A stretch of 64,000 nucleotides of DNA, taken from Pseudomonas sp. MYb327 (GTDB taxonomy: Bacteria; Pseudomonadota; Gammaproteobacteria; Pseudomonadales; Pseudomonadaceae). Shown here in pieces: positions 15,754 to 26,514 of this stretch. The DNA is taken from positions 2,804,001 through 2,868,000 of the forward strand of contig NZ_CP159258.1 in the NCBI RefSeq assembly GCF_040438925.1, read 5' to 3'. Position numbers and translations under genes: made by a program. The notes beneath the pieces are model-generated. The model had not been told where the DNA came from and ran no database searches. It worked only from the letters and a program-made list of their open reading frames with translations. How positions within the stretch are numbered: the first letter of the stretch is position 1; each line of letters begins with the position of its first letter.

Positions 15754-18573
15754 ATGCAGATGCAGGATGTCCGCCCCAACCCGGCACTTGATCTGGAATA
15801 TTGTGCCGAACGTCCGATATTCATGGCCTTCTTACAGCAGGCGAGACAATCGCCTGATGCCATTGCTGTCATCTCCCAAGACACGACCTGCAGCTATCGA
15901 CAGCTGGAAGAGATCAGCCACGGCATTGCGGCCTGGTTGATTGCAAAGGGCGCTAGCGAATCAGACCGGATTGTCATTGTTTCGAATCGATGTGCGGGGC
16001 TGGTCTACGCCATGCTCGGCGCGTCGCGTGCCGGATTGACCTTTACCGTGGCCGACATGGCCTATCCACCAGCGCGCATCGGGCAAATCATCCATTTGCT
16101 TGAGCCTGCTTTTGTTTTGCTTTGCGGGGAGGCCGAATTCGAACTGCAAGCAACAGAGAACTCCAGTGCGCAGGTCGTTAGAATCCCGGAACTACCCGTC
16201 GAAGCACTGCAACAGTTCAACTCCGATCAAAATAACTTGCCGGAAGTCGACCCTGGCAAAGCGGCCTATATCACCTTCACTTCGGGCAGTACCGGCGAAC
16301 CCAAGGGCATTGTTACCTCCCATGCGCCTTTGGTGCATTTCATTGAGTGGCATACACAGCGCCACTCACTCTCAAAAGATGACTGTTTTTCATTGCTATC
16401 CGGACTGGGCCATGACCCGGTCTATCGAGACGTCTTCACGCCTCTGTCCATTGGCGCGAAAGTGGTTATTCCTGCGCAATCAACCGTCATAGACCCGCCT
16501 GCGCTGGCGGCATGGATACATCACAATCGAATATCCATCATTCACCTGACTCCGCCACTTGGGAAACTCATTGAAATCGGTACAAAACTCAACAAACTGA
16601 AACTCAACGAACTGCGGTATCTCTTCTGGGGCGGCGATGCGTTAAGCAGCACGCTTTACCAACAAATACGCACTGTTGCGCCCAACTCCATTAGCGTGAA
16701 TTTTTACGGGACGACGGAAACGCCGCAGGCCATGGCATATCACCAGGTCGACCCTGAAGCCGATAACACCAGGATCCCCTTGGGCAAAGGGATTGAAAGT
16801 GCGCAACTGCTGATCGTGGATGACTCCAATCAGTTGGTTCGCGAAGGGCAAATCGGTGAAATCCTGATACGCAGTCCCTATTTATCACGGGGGTACTGGA
16901 GTGACCCGGCGCTGACCCGGGAAAAATTTGTCGTAAACCCCTTTACCCATGTCGAGAACGACATTTGTTATAGAACCGGCGATCTGGGCACTTACCTTGC
17001 GGATGGCAGCGTCAGTTTTCTGGGTCGGGGCGACAGTCAGGTCAAGATTCGCGGTCATCGAATCGAGCTCAGCGAAATCGAAGGAGCGATATCACGGCAT
17101 TCCCGGATCAAACAATGCGTTGTCCTGGCCGCCAAGGACAATACGATGACAAGACTGGTGGCTTATTGCGTGCCGACAACGCCAGTCTCGGCCGCTGAAT
17201 TGCGTGAACATGTCGGCAATGAACTTCCGGAATACATGGTGCCGGCGTTGTTCGTGTTTCTGGATGCCATTCCACTGACACCGAATGGAAAAATTGATAA
17301 ACGCGCATTGCCTCCGATGGTTGGCAACCCGGATACAGCGCTTGCCAATGCAGGCCAGGATCTATCACCCCTCGCGTTAAAACTGACGGCCGCGTGGTCT
17401 GAAATACTCGAAGTCACGCATATCGATGCCAATTTATCGTTCGTCGAACTGGGCGGGGATTCGCTCTCGTTCGTTCAGGCTTCGATGGTTCTGGAAGAGC
17501 TGATCGGACACTTGCCGGAACAATGGGAAACAACGCCCATACGCGAACTTTGCGAGCTGCCCAACACTGCGAAGACTTCAAAGTTCTCGGTTCGGGAAAT
17601 GGAGCTCCCCGTCCTGTTGCGCGTCATCTCCATCATGCTCATCGTTATCGGGCATTTTAATTTTTTTCCGATCTGGCCCATTGCAGGCGAGACAACGGTT
17701 TTGTTTATGGTGTCCGGCATCAGCCTGGCAAGATTCCAACTTAAAGCCATAAACGAACGTGGCAACGCGCGGATGCTTCTCAAGTCCGTCATTAGCATTG
17801 CCGCGCCCACCATTCTTTACACTGTTTTGCTTCAAGTTGTATTCCACAGGTTTCACTGGCAACCATTGCTGTTGGTTTCAAACTGGTTTCCCTCGAGCAT
17901 TACCGGTGACTTTGCCTATTGGTACATTGAAGTTCTGCTGCAAATGATCCTCATCATTGGCTTCGCGCTCTCATTTCAGCGCGTTCGAAACATCATAATG
18001 GCGAACCCGTTCCGTAACCTTGTTGTTGCAGCATGCTTATTGACGGTCGCGGATTTCATGATTGCCACGTATGTGTTTGATGCGATTGCGCTGTTTAACA
18101 GGGTGCCACAGCACTATCTTGCAACCATGGTGCTCGGCATGGCGATTCACTTTGCCCATTCAACCAGGCAGAAATTGATCGCCAGTGCGGTGACCCTGAT
18201 GATCATTGCCTTCCAGGACTACCTGGCACTCTCCGGACTTGCCTCACAAGGCCTGGAGATGGTTTTTTATGTTGATATCGCCTTGCCCGCCGTGCTCGCG
18301 CTGATCTGGATCCGCTCCATCCCCGTGCCGGGCCTCATTGCCAAAGGGCTCGCCTTGATCGCTTCCTCAACGCTGTACATTTACCTGACGCATTTTCAGT
18401 TCCATTCCCTGACCCGCCACCTCTACGATCAGCCAGTGCTCGCGGTAGTTATTGCCGTCGTCGGTGGTATTGCAGTGGGTTATGCCTGGAACAAAGGCGT
18501 TCGAATCCTCGTCTTGCTCTGGAATAGAGGTGGGAAAAAGCGCAGTCCGGATACGATTGAGCGAGTTGCGTGA
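15754..18573 (+). CDS. One-chain adenylation domain - carrier protein - acyltransferase-3 membrane protein
   Basis: The protein has 939 aa. Residues about 20-525 are an NRPS-type adenylation domain with TFTSGSTGEPKG (175-186), NFYGTTETP, YRTGDLG, KIRGHRIELSEIE and NGKIDKRALP. The segment GLGHDPVYRDVFTPL is typical of the alpha-aminoadipate reductase (Lys2) branch. Residues about 540-610 are a carrier protein with the phosphopantetheine Ser in LGGDSLSF (Ser570). From about 605 to 915 are roughly ten membrane helices opening with LLRVISIMLIVIGHF and LFMVSGISLAR, as in acyltransferase-3 proteins. There is no condensation, reductase or thioesterase domain. It probably activates an amino or carboxylic acid, loads it and transfers it to a membrane or exported acceptor, a logic like DltA-DltC-DltB but in one chain. 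GGAG lies 5 nt before 15754; 15682 is an in-frame alternative. Composition appears A/T-richer than its neighbours, suggesting transfer. Confidence 0.8.
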   Translation: MQMQDVRPNPALDLEYCAERPIFMAFLQQARQSPDAIAVISQDTTCSYRQLEEISHGIAAWLIAKGASESDRIVIVSNRCAGLVYAMLGASRAGLTFTVADMAYPPARIGQIIHLLEPAFVLLCGEAEFELQATENSSAQVVRIPELPVEALQQFNSDQNNLPEVDPGKAAYITFTSGSTGEPKGIVTSHAPLVHFIEWHTQRHSLSKDDCFSLLSGLGHDPVYRDVFTPLSIGAKVVIPAQSTVIDPPALAAWIHHNRISIIHLTPPLGKLIEIGTKLNKLKLNELRYLFWGGDALSSTLYQQIRTVAPNSISVNFYGTTETPQAMAYHQVDPEADNTRIPLGKGIESAQLLIVDDSNQLVREGQIGEILIRSPYLSRGYWSDPALTREKFVVNPFTHVENDICYRTGDLGTYLADGSVSFLGRGDSQVKIRGHRIELSEIEGAISRHSRIKQCVVLAAKDNTMTRLVAYCVPTTPVSAAELREHVGNELPEYMVPALFVFLDAIPLTPNGKIDKRALPPMVGNPDTALANAGQDLSPLALKLTAAWSEILEVTHIDANLSFVELGGDSLSFVQASMVLEELIGHLPEQWETTPIRELCELPNTAKTSKFSVREMELPVLLRVISIMLIVIGHFNFFPIWPIAGETTVLFMVSGISLARFQLKAINERGNARMLLKSVISIAAPTILYTVLLQVVFHRFHWQPLLLVSNWFPSSITGDFAYWYIEVLLQMILIIGFALSFQRVRNIIMANPFRNLVVAACLLTVADFMIATYVFDAIALFNRVPQHYLATMVLGMAIHFAHSTRQKLIASAVTLMIIAFQDYLALSGLASQGLEMVFYVDIALPAVLALIWIRSIPVPGLIAKGLALIASSTLYIYLTHFQFHSLTRHLYDQPVLAVVIAVVGGIAVGYAWNKGVRILVLLWNRGGKKRSPDTIERVA

Positions 18574-18633
18574 CCTTTATGCAGGAAGGTTAAGATCAAC
18601 CAGGTCAGGATTATTTTTAAGGATGTTCAAGGT

Positions 18634-19128
18634 ATGTCCACTATCGATACGTCGCTGCAAGATACCGCCGCTCCCGACGGCGTTTGCTACGGCTGCGGCA
18701 GCAGTAATCCTCACGGGCTGCACATCAAGAGCTATTGGCATGAAGACGGCGTGCATGTCATGGCCGAGCACGTGCCAGAGGCCAAGTATTGTGGCTGGCC
18801 AGACCTGGTTTATGGCGGACTGATCGCGATGCTGGTGGACTGCCATTCAAACTGGACGGCGATGGCCTACCACTACCGCAATGAACAGCGCGAAGCCAGC
18901 AGCCTCCCCCGTATCAATTGCGTCACGGGCAACCTCGGCATCAAGTTCATAAAACCGACACCCATGGGTATTCCCCTGACCCTGCGCGCGAAAGTCGAAG
19001 GTGAAGTGGGACGCAAATGTCGGGTGATCTGTGAGGTGTTTGCCGGGGACGTGCTCACCGCCGTTGGAGACTCAATTTTCGTTCGCGTCGACACCGGGCA
19101 ACTGGCGGACGCCGCTCATGGCCGATAA
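18634..19128 (+). CDS. Hotdog-fold thioesterase (PaaI-like)
   Basis: The protein has 164 aa, a single hotdog domain. YGCGSSNPHGLHIKSYW and PDLVYGGLIAMLVDCHSNW resemble the PaaI/4HBT-like thioesterases, with the acidic residue of VDCHSN in the usual catalytic region. A Cys-rich start (CYGCGS) is common in this subfamily. It lies 60 bp after the adenylation-carrier-acyltransferase gene on the same strand and may hydrolyse misloaded or free acyl thioesters for it; this is inference from position. AAGG lies close upstream of the ATG. Confidence 0.75.
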   Translation: MSTIDTSLQDTAAPDGVCYGCGSSNPHGLHIKSYWHEDGVHVMAEHVPEAKYCGWPDLVYGGLIAMLVDCHSNWTAMAYHYRNEQREASSLPRINCVTGNLGIKFIKPTPMGIPLTLRAKVEGEVGRKCRVICEVFAGDVLTAVGDSIFVRVDTGQLADAAHGR

Positions 19129-19245
19129 GTTGATTTATTCCAAGCCGCTGCTCATCTGAATGTGCGCAGCGAGCCCCTGCGAAAATCGGCGCAACCGCTT
19201 ACAATCGCGCCTTTTTTTACCCAAGATCAGGCAGGCAGTACGGCT

Positions 19246-20424
19246 ATGGCGCTCGACCCACCGACGATGTTGACAATCTCGATCGCCCTCGCAGCGGCCG
19301 CTGCGCTGTACCTGGCGATCGAGTGGGCCAGCATTCGTGAAACCTCGCTGCTGTTCTGGAGCACAGGTTTCGCAACGATCACCGTGGGTTCGACACTCGC
19401 CCTGCTGCGCATGAGCGGCCTATTTCTGGTTGGCATCTGGTTCGCCAACGGCTTGTTGGTGTTGGCCCACTGGTTTTTCCTGCTGGGCGTCGCGCGCTTC
19501 ACGCAGGTGCGCCTGTCTCGTGCCTGGTACCTGATTTTCGTCGTATGGTCAGCGCTGCTGTTACTACCAGACGAACCGTCGTGGTCGAAGATCATGTTGC
19601 TGGCCAATTCGCTGCTGGTGGCTCTGGTGACGCTTAGAGCCAGCTTCCTTCTTCGTCCCCACGGCAGGTCGTTGAGTGTAGGCGCGGTGCAGCTGCGTTA
19701 TGTATTGCTGGTCCACGGGCTGTTCTATTTCATCAAGGCGTTGACGGCGATCATTCCGGGCACCCTGATCGATCTTGCAGCCTTGCGTGGCGAAATCATT
19801 CAGATTTCCCTGGTCGAGGGCGCGATGGCGATCATGTTGATCGCGCTGTCGATGACCGGCACCGAGCGCTATCGTCGAGAAAAGCGGATGGCCCGGCTGG
19901 CCGCCCGTGATCCGTTGACCACCCTGTACAACCGCCGCGCCCTCGAAGTGCGCGCACCACGCCTGCTGACTGAAGTCTCCAGCACTCGACCGGGTGCCCT
20001 GCTGCTGATCGATATCGACAACTTCAAACTGGTCAACGATCTGTACGGTCACATGGCGGGCGACCGGCTACTGGTCACACTGAGCGAGATGATTCGTTCG
20101 ACACTGCCCGAGGGCGCGCTGGCTGCCCGGCTGGGCGGTGACGAGTTCGTCATTCTTCTGAGCAACGCATCGAGGGAGCGCATCGTGGAGCTCGGCAGCG
20201 CGCTACGTGAGCGGTTTCACAACGAGGCAGCGCAGGCATTTGCCACGCCGGAAGCGGTGACCCTGAGTATCGGCGCCAACCTGTTCGACTATCCGCCAGC
20301 CAGTCTGGCGGCACTGATCGAGCAAGGCGATGCGGCGCTCTATGAATCCAAGCGTGGCGGACGCGACAGCATCCGCCTGGTCGACCGGACTTTGGCGCGC
20401 GGTGAGCCTGTACGAGCGAATTAA
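19246..20424 (+). CDS. Membrane diguanylate cyclase (GGDEF), no I-site
   Basis: The protein has 392 aa. The N-terminal 215 residues hold about six or seven membrane helices. The C-terminal GGDEF domain starts at DPLTTLYNRRAL and has the active site RLGGDEFVILL, so it should make c-di-GMP. The inhibitory RxxD motif expected five residues before GGDEF is not present (LPEGALAARLGGDEF). The ATG at 19246 is used because hydrophobic sequence follows it; the frame is open from 19162. It is tail-to-tail with a second diguanylate cyclase 27 bp away. Confidence 0.85.
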   Translation: MALDPPTMLTISIALAAAAALYLAIEWASIRETSLLFWSTGFATITVGSTLALLRMSGLFLVGIWFANGLLVLAHWFFLLGVARFTQVRLSRAWYLIFVVWSALLLLPDEPSWSKIMLLANSLLVALVTLRASFLLRPHGRSLSVGAVQLRYVLLVHGLFYFIKALTAIIPGTLIDLAALRGEIIQISLVEGAMAIMLIALSMTGTERYRREKRMARLAARDPLTTLYNRRALEVRAPRLLTEVSSTRPGALLLIDIDNFKLVNDLYGHMAGDRLLVTLSEMIRSTLPEGALAARLGGDEFVILLSNASRERIVELGSALRERFHNEAAQAFATPEAVTLSIGANLFDYPPASLAALIEQGDAALYESKRGGRDSIRLVDRTLARGEPVRAN

Positions 20425-20451
20425 GTCACAAGATCAGCCTTTCTGGACGCC

Positions 20452-21579
20452 TTACTCGGCCACCGCGACTTGATTGCGGCCACGCGCCTTGGCTCGATAC
20501 AGCGCCTTGTCGGCGTTGCTCATCAAACTGTGCAGGTCCTTGTCGCTGGTCTCCATTGACGCCACACCGATGCTGGCTGTTATGCAATGAACAGGCCCGG
20601 TCATCAGCCCCGAAATCGACTGGATGAGTTCTTCGGCGAGGTTCTGTGCCACTTCAAGAGATGTCTCCGGGAGCAAAACAGCGAACTCCTCTCCCCCCAG
20701 TCGGCCGTGAACGTCCGATTCGCGAAAGAACTTGCAGATAACCACGCCCATTTGACGCAGCACCTGATCGCCGACCTGATGTCCGTAGGTATCGTTGATG
20801 TGTTTGAAGTGGTCCATGTCCAACATCACGGCACACAGCGGCAACTGATAGTTTTGGCAATGGTTGTACAAGCGCTGGGCATGCTCGAAGAACGCCCGGC
20901 GATTCTTCAGGCCGGTGAGTTCATCGGTTTGGGCGGCACGGGTGGAAATACTGTGGGCCATTTCCATTTCACGGGTTAAACGAAAGGCCGTTTCCAAGGC
21001 ATCGGAGAGTTTGCGTGTCGCGCTGAAGACAAATGACGCGAACACCAGAACCGCCGCGCCGATGCCAAATTGCAAAACTGTCGGCTGGAACAACAGCCAA
21101 ATGGCGCTGGGGAACAAAACCAGAACAATGGACACGACTGTCATGTAGCGATAGGCCGAATAACAGGACACTGCGCTGACCGACATCCCGACGGTGAAGA
21201 GCATGACCAGCGCCTGAGCCAAAACGTCGTTTGCCGGCATGACGGCTAACGCGCCACCGCCCCAGATACTGGCGGATAAGACCAGGGTGGCCCAAAACAA
21301 ACGTTCCCAGCGCACCGGTGTGCGATCCCCTTCCGGACTGCGGAAATAGGCGATAAACATCAAAATGCGCAACGACGTCGACCCCGTCAACAAGGCGACC
21401 CACCAAGCCACGACGGTGTGATCAATACGATCCCAGCACAACCAGCACAGCATGGCCAAGGCCAGGAAGGCGCCGAAAACCGCGGTCACTGATTGGCGAA
21501 ACAACTGATGCAATCGATCAGTGCGTACCTGCTGCGCGATAAAGCTTTCCTGCTCACGCCGAAATCCAAGGCCATCCAT
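20452..21579 (-). CDS. Membrane diguanylate cyclase (GGEEF) with I-site
   Basis: The protein has 375 aa. The N-terminal half has about six membrane helices, a short coiled linker (LETAFRLTREMEMAHSIS), then GGDEF-domain motifs DELTGLKNRRAF and GRLGGEEFAVLLPE. An allosteric product-inhibition I-site is visible as RESD exactly five residues before GGEEF. Output is c-di-GMP synthesis with feedback inhibition. The start at 21579 has AGGCGG upstream; an earlier ATG at 21627 lacks a ribosome site. Its N-terminal sensor is unlike that of the convergent cyclase, so the pair is not a recent tandem copy. Confidence 0.87.
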   Translation of the reverse strand: MDGLGFRREQESFIAQQVRTDRLHQLFRQSVTAVFGAFLALAMLCWLCWDRIDHTVVAWWVALLTGSTSLRILMFIAYFRSPEGDRTPVRWERLFWATLVLSASIWGGGALAVMPANDVLAQALVMLFTVGMSVSAVSCYSAYRYMTVVSIVLVLFPSAIWLLFQPTVLQFGIGAAVLVFASFVFSATRKLSDALETAFRLTREMEMAHSISTRAAQTDELTGLKNRRAFFEHAQRLYNHCQNYQLPLCAVMLDMDHFKHINDTYGHQVGDQVLRQMGVVICKFFRESDVHGRLGGEEFAVLLPETSLEVAQNLAEELIQSISGLMTGPVHCITASIGVASMETSDKDLHSLMSNADKALYRAKARGRNQVAVAE

Positions 21580-24251
<2,672 letters not shown>

Positions 24252-24273
24252 AACGCGGGTGTGGTGATTGACC

Positions 24274-24296
24274 AGGGGCGGCGCAATGCCGCCCCT
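24274..24296 (+). terminator. Rho-independent-type terminator of katG
   Basis: A perfect 9-bp G/C stem (AGGGGCGGC / GCCGCCCCT) with a 5-nt loop lies 22 bp after the katG stop. A T-rich tract follows, though the T run is interrupted. Confidence 0.8.
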
Positions 24297-24410
24297 GTTG
24301 CTTCGATTTTGTAAAATCCCGGGAGGATAACTTTTATTGATGCATCACGACCCAGTCTTCGTGCGAAAATCCCTGCCATCATTCAAGCACTGACATGCCG
24401 AGTAGAAGAA

Positions 24411-24569
24411 ATGAATCGCCAGAAAAAACTACAGCAGTTGTTCAAGGAAAAAGCCAAAAAAGCCAGTGCCAAACTGGCACCAAAAAAGCCTAAATACATC
24501 AGTAAAGCGGACCGATTGAAATTGGCTGCCGAGGCCGGTCCTGATTCGGTCATTGCCCCTGAAAGCTGA
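24411..24569 (+). CDS. Small basic DUF2986-family protein
   Basis: The protein has 52 aa, starting MNRQKKLQQLFKEKAKK. It is Lys-rich, with the block LAPKKPKYISKADRLKLAAE typical of the short DUF2986 family found across gammaproteobacteria. It has no membrane segment or signal peptide and a predicted pI that is strongly basic. Function is unknown; a nucleic-acid or ribosome association is possible from charge only. It sits between the katG terminator and the minus-strand AraC gene. Confidence 0.75.
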   Translation: MNRQKKLQQLFKEKAKKASAKLAPKKPKYISKADRLKLAAEAGPDSVIAPES

Positions 24570-24607
24570 TCCGGTAGCCGAACGCATTATTCCACTGGAC
24601 CAAAAAT

Positions 24608-25420
24608 TCACCCCCTCCACTCTCGCGGACTGACGCCTGTCTTGCGTCGAAACGCCCGAGCCAGCGCCGAAGGACTTTCGTAGCCCACTTCTTCGGCGAT
24701 CAGGGCGATGGGTTTGCCCTCGCGCAAACGCTTCTGCGCCAAGCTGATGCGCCAGCTCACCAGATAATCCACGGGTGTCTGCCCGACCACGCGTTTGAAG
24801 TGCTCGGCGAAGCTGGCCCGAGACATATGGGCCAGCGCCGACAGTTCTGCCACGCTCCAGGCTTTGCCCGGTGTTTCATGCATGACGTTCAAGGGCCGCG
24901 CGAGGCGTGAATCGGCGAGGCCGGCCATCATGCCCGGCTGCTGATCGCGACTGCTGAGGATGTGCCGCAGCAACAGAATGACCACCAGTTCGAACAGTCG
25001 GTCCATCACCGCTTCACGCCCGCAGGTGCCATCGAAAGCCTCCTTGAACAGCCATTCCAGCGTGCTGCTCAATGTCGGGATTTCCGCGAGTTTCAGTACC
25101 AGGTATTCCGGCAACGCTGCCGCCAGCGCATTGCCCGAGCCACCGTCGAAGGTCAACGAAGCGCAGACCAGTTGCGTACCGGCGTCATCCCCGGAAGACA
25201 AACGATGGCGGTAGGGACGAGGAAAGAAGATCAACGTCGGTTCGCAGATGAGCAGCTCTCGTTCATCAGCCAGTTTCAGCACCAACTCACCGCCCTGGAA
25301 CAGGTGCAGGTGCCCGCACGTCTGGCTGCCATCGAAAGCTGTGATGCCGCAAAACGTGCCGCTGTGGAAAGTGCCGGCATTGACGCCGAAATGTGCCAGC
25401 AATGTAGACAAGCGATCCAT
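24608..25420 (-). CDS. AraC-family regulator with cupin sensor (AraC_binding_6 type)
   Basis: The protein has 270 aa. An N-terminal cupin-like half (HLHLFQGGELVLKL, LIFFPRPYRHRL) precedes a C-terminal double HTH (VAELSALAHMSRASFAEHFKR and IAEEVGYESPSALARAFRR). This subclass usually controls an adjacent divergent redox or oxidoreductase gene. Here the divergent gene, 134 bp away, is an AhpD-like protein followed by a glutaredoxin. The ATG has AGGGTAA 6 nt upstream. Confidence 0.87.
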   Translation of the reverse strand: MDRLSTLLAHFGVNAGTFHSGTFCGITAFDGSQTCGHLHLFQGGELVLKLADERELLICEPTLIFFPRPYRHRLSSGDDAGTQLVCASLTFDGGSGNALAAALPEYLVLKLAEIPTLSSTLEWLFKEAFDGTCGREAVMDRLFELVVILLLRHILSSRDQQPGMMAGLADSRLARPLNVMHETPGKAWSVAELSALAHMSRASFAEHFKRVVGQTPVDYLVSWRISLAQKRLREGKPIALIAEEVGYESPSALARAFRRKTGVSPREWRG

Positions 25421-25554
25421 GGAAATTACCCTGCAAGCAGTTCTGGACGATCTGTCGCATATCGTCGACGATTTGCACCCAATAAACCAGTACCAATCTC
25501 TAGCATGAACTCCGTACCCAGCGCCCGTCGCGCTGAAATCTTCGGAGAATCACC

Positions 25555-26073
25555 ATGACCCGCATCATCCCTGTCAGCTTCGAAAACGCCACCGACGCCA
25601 CTCGACCGTTGCTGGAAGGCGTGCAGAAGAAAATCGGCTTCCTGCCCAATGTCTTCCGCGTGCTGGCCCAAGCGCCCTCCGTGCTGGCCTCTTACCTGCA
25701 AAACTCTGCGGCGCTGGGCAAGACGTCCTTGAGCGCCACGGAGAAGGAAGCGATTTTCCTCGCCACCTCTCAGGTTAACGGCTGCGACTATTGCCTGGCG
25801 GCGCACACGTTGTTTGCCGGCAAGGCTGGGCTCTCGGGCCAGGAAATTCTAAGCGCCCGGGAAGGCAAACTAGACGCCTTTGCCCTGCTCGCCCGGCAAA
25901 TCACCGAAAGCCGTGGCCACCTGAGCAGCGAGCAGATCGCCGCGGCCCGCGCTGCCGGTATCAATGACGCGAAGATCATCGAAGTGATCGCCCACGTGGC
26001 TTCGCAGACGCTGACCAACTACCTGAACAACGTCGCCCTGACCGATATCGACTTCCCGGTCATCGATGCCTGA
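25555..26073 (+). CDS. AhpD-like carboxymuconolactone decarboxylase-family peroxidase
   Basis: The protein has 172 aa. It has the redox-active pair in NGCDYCLAAHT (CxxC plus downstream His), as in alkylhydroperoxidase AhpD and its 'peroxidase-related enzyme' relatives. A probable role is thiol-dependent peroxide or electrophile reduction in the cytoplasm. GGAGA lies 6 nt before the ATG. It is followed after 27 bp by a glutaredoxin, a likely reductant partner, and diverges from an AraC-type regulator that probably controls both. Confidence 0.85.
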   Translation: MTRIIPVSFENATDATRPLLEGVQKKIGFLPNVFRVLAQAPSVLASYLQNSAALGKTSLSATEKEAIFLATSQVNGCDYCLAAHTLFAGKAGLSGQEILSAREGKLDAFALLARQITESRGHLSSEQIAAARAAGINDAKIIEVIAHVASQTLTNYLNNVALTDIDFPVIDA

Positions 26074-26100
26074 GCCACGCCTGATTACGGAGAACTGACC

Positions 26101-26352
26101 ATGCACACCGTCACCCTGTACACCACAGACACCTGCCCTTACTGCCGCAGTGCCAAATCACTGCTGGCGAGCAAAGGCATCACGATGAAGGAAATCAACA
26201 TTCAGACCCAGCCAGGCAAACGCGAAGAAATGCTCAGCCGCAGCGGACGGCGCAGCGTGCCGCAGATTTTCATCGGCGACACGCATATCGGCGGCTTCGA
26301 CGACCTGGCCAGGCTGGATCGCCAGGGTGGATTGATGTCGATGCTGGCGTGA
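26101..26352 (+). CDS. grxC: Glutaredoxin 3
   Basis: The protein has 83 aa, the usual Grx3 length. It has the dithiol active site CPYC (14-17), the cis-Pro motif SVPQIFIGD and the glutathione-binding GGFDDL. It reduces disulfides with glutathione. GGAGA precedes the ATG. Pseudomonads usually carry another grxC by secB, so this copy may serve the preceding AhpD-like protein. Confidence 0.88.
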   Translation: MHTVTLYTTDTCPYCRSAKSLLASKGITMKEINIQTQPGKREEMLSRSGRRSVPQIFIGDTHIGGFDDLARLDRQGGLMSMLA

Positions 26353-26402
26353 GTTTGCGGCGACTCATGAACGCAAGCCAAAACATCGGCCTCCAACACG
26401 AA

Positions 26403-26497
26403 CTTGTGGCAAGGGAGCTTGCTCCCGCCGGGCTGCGCAGCGGCCCCAAAAAGGGACTGCGGTGCAGTCCAGCGGGAGCAAGCTCCCTCGCCACAAC
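26403..26497. repeat. Type B REPIN
   Basis: Facing copies of TTGTGGCAAGGGAGCTTGCTCCCGC and its complement lie between the convergent glutaredoxin and polyamine-binding protein genes. It probably also ends transcripts from both sides. Confidence 0.85.
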
Positions 26498-26514
26498 AGC
26501 AGGTGTTTGACGGG

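Noticed and set aside
15754..18573. Part of a siderophore or lipopeptide NRPS cluster
   Set aside because: There is one adenylation and one carrier domain, no condensation or release domain, and no other NRPS, tailoring or export genes nearby.
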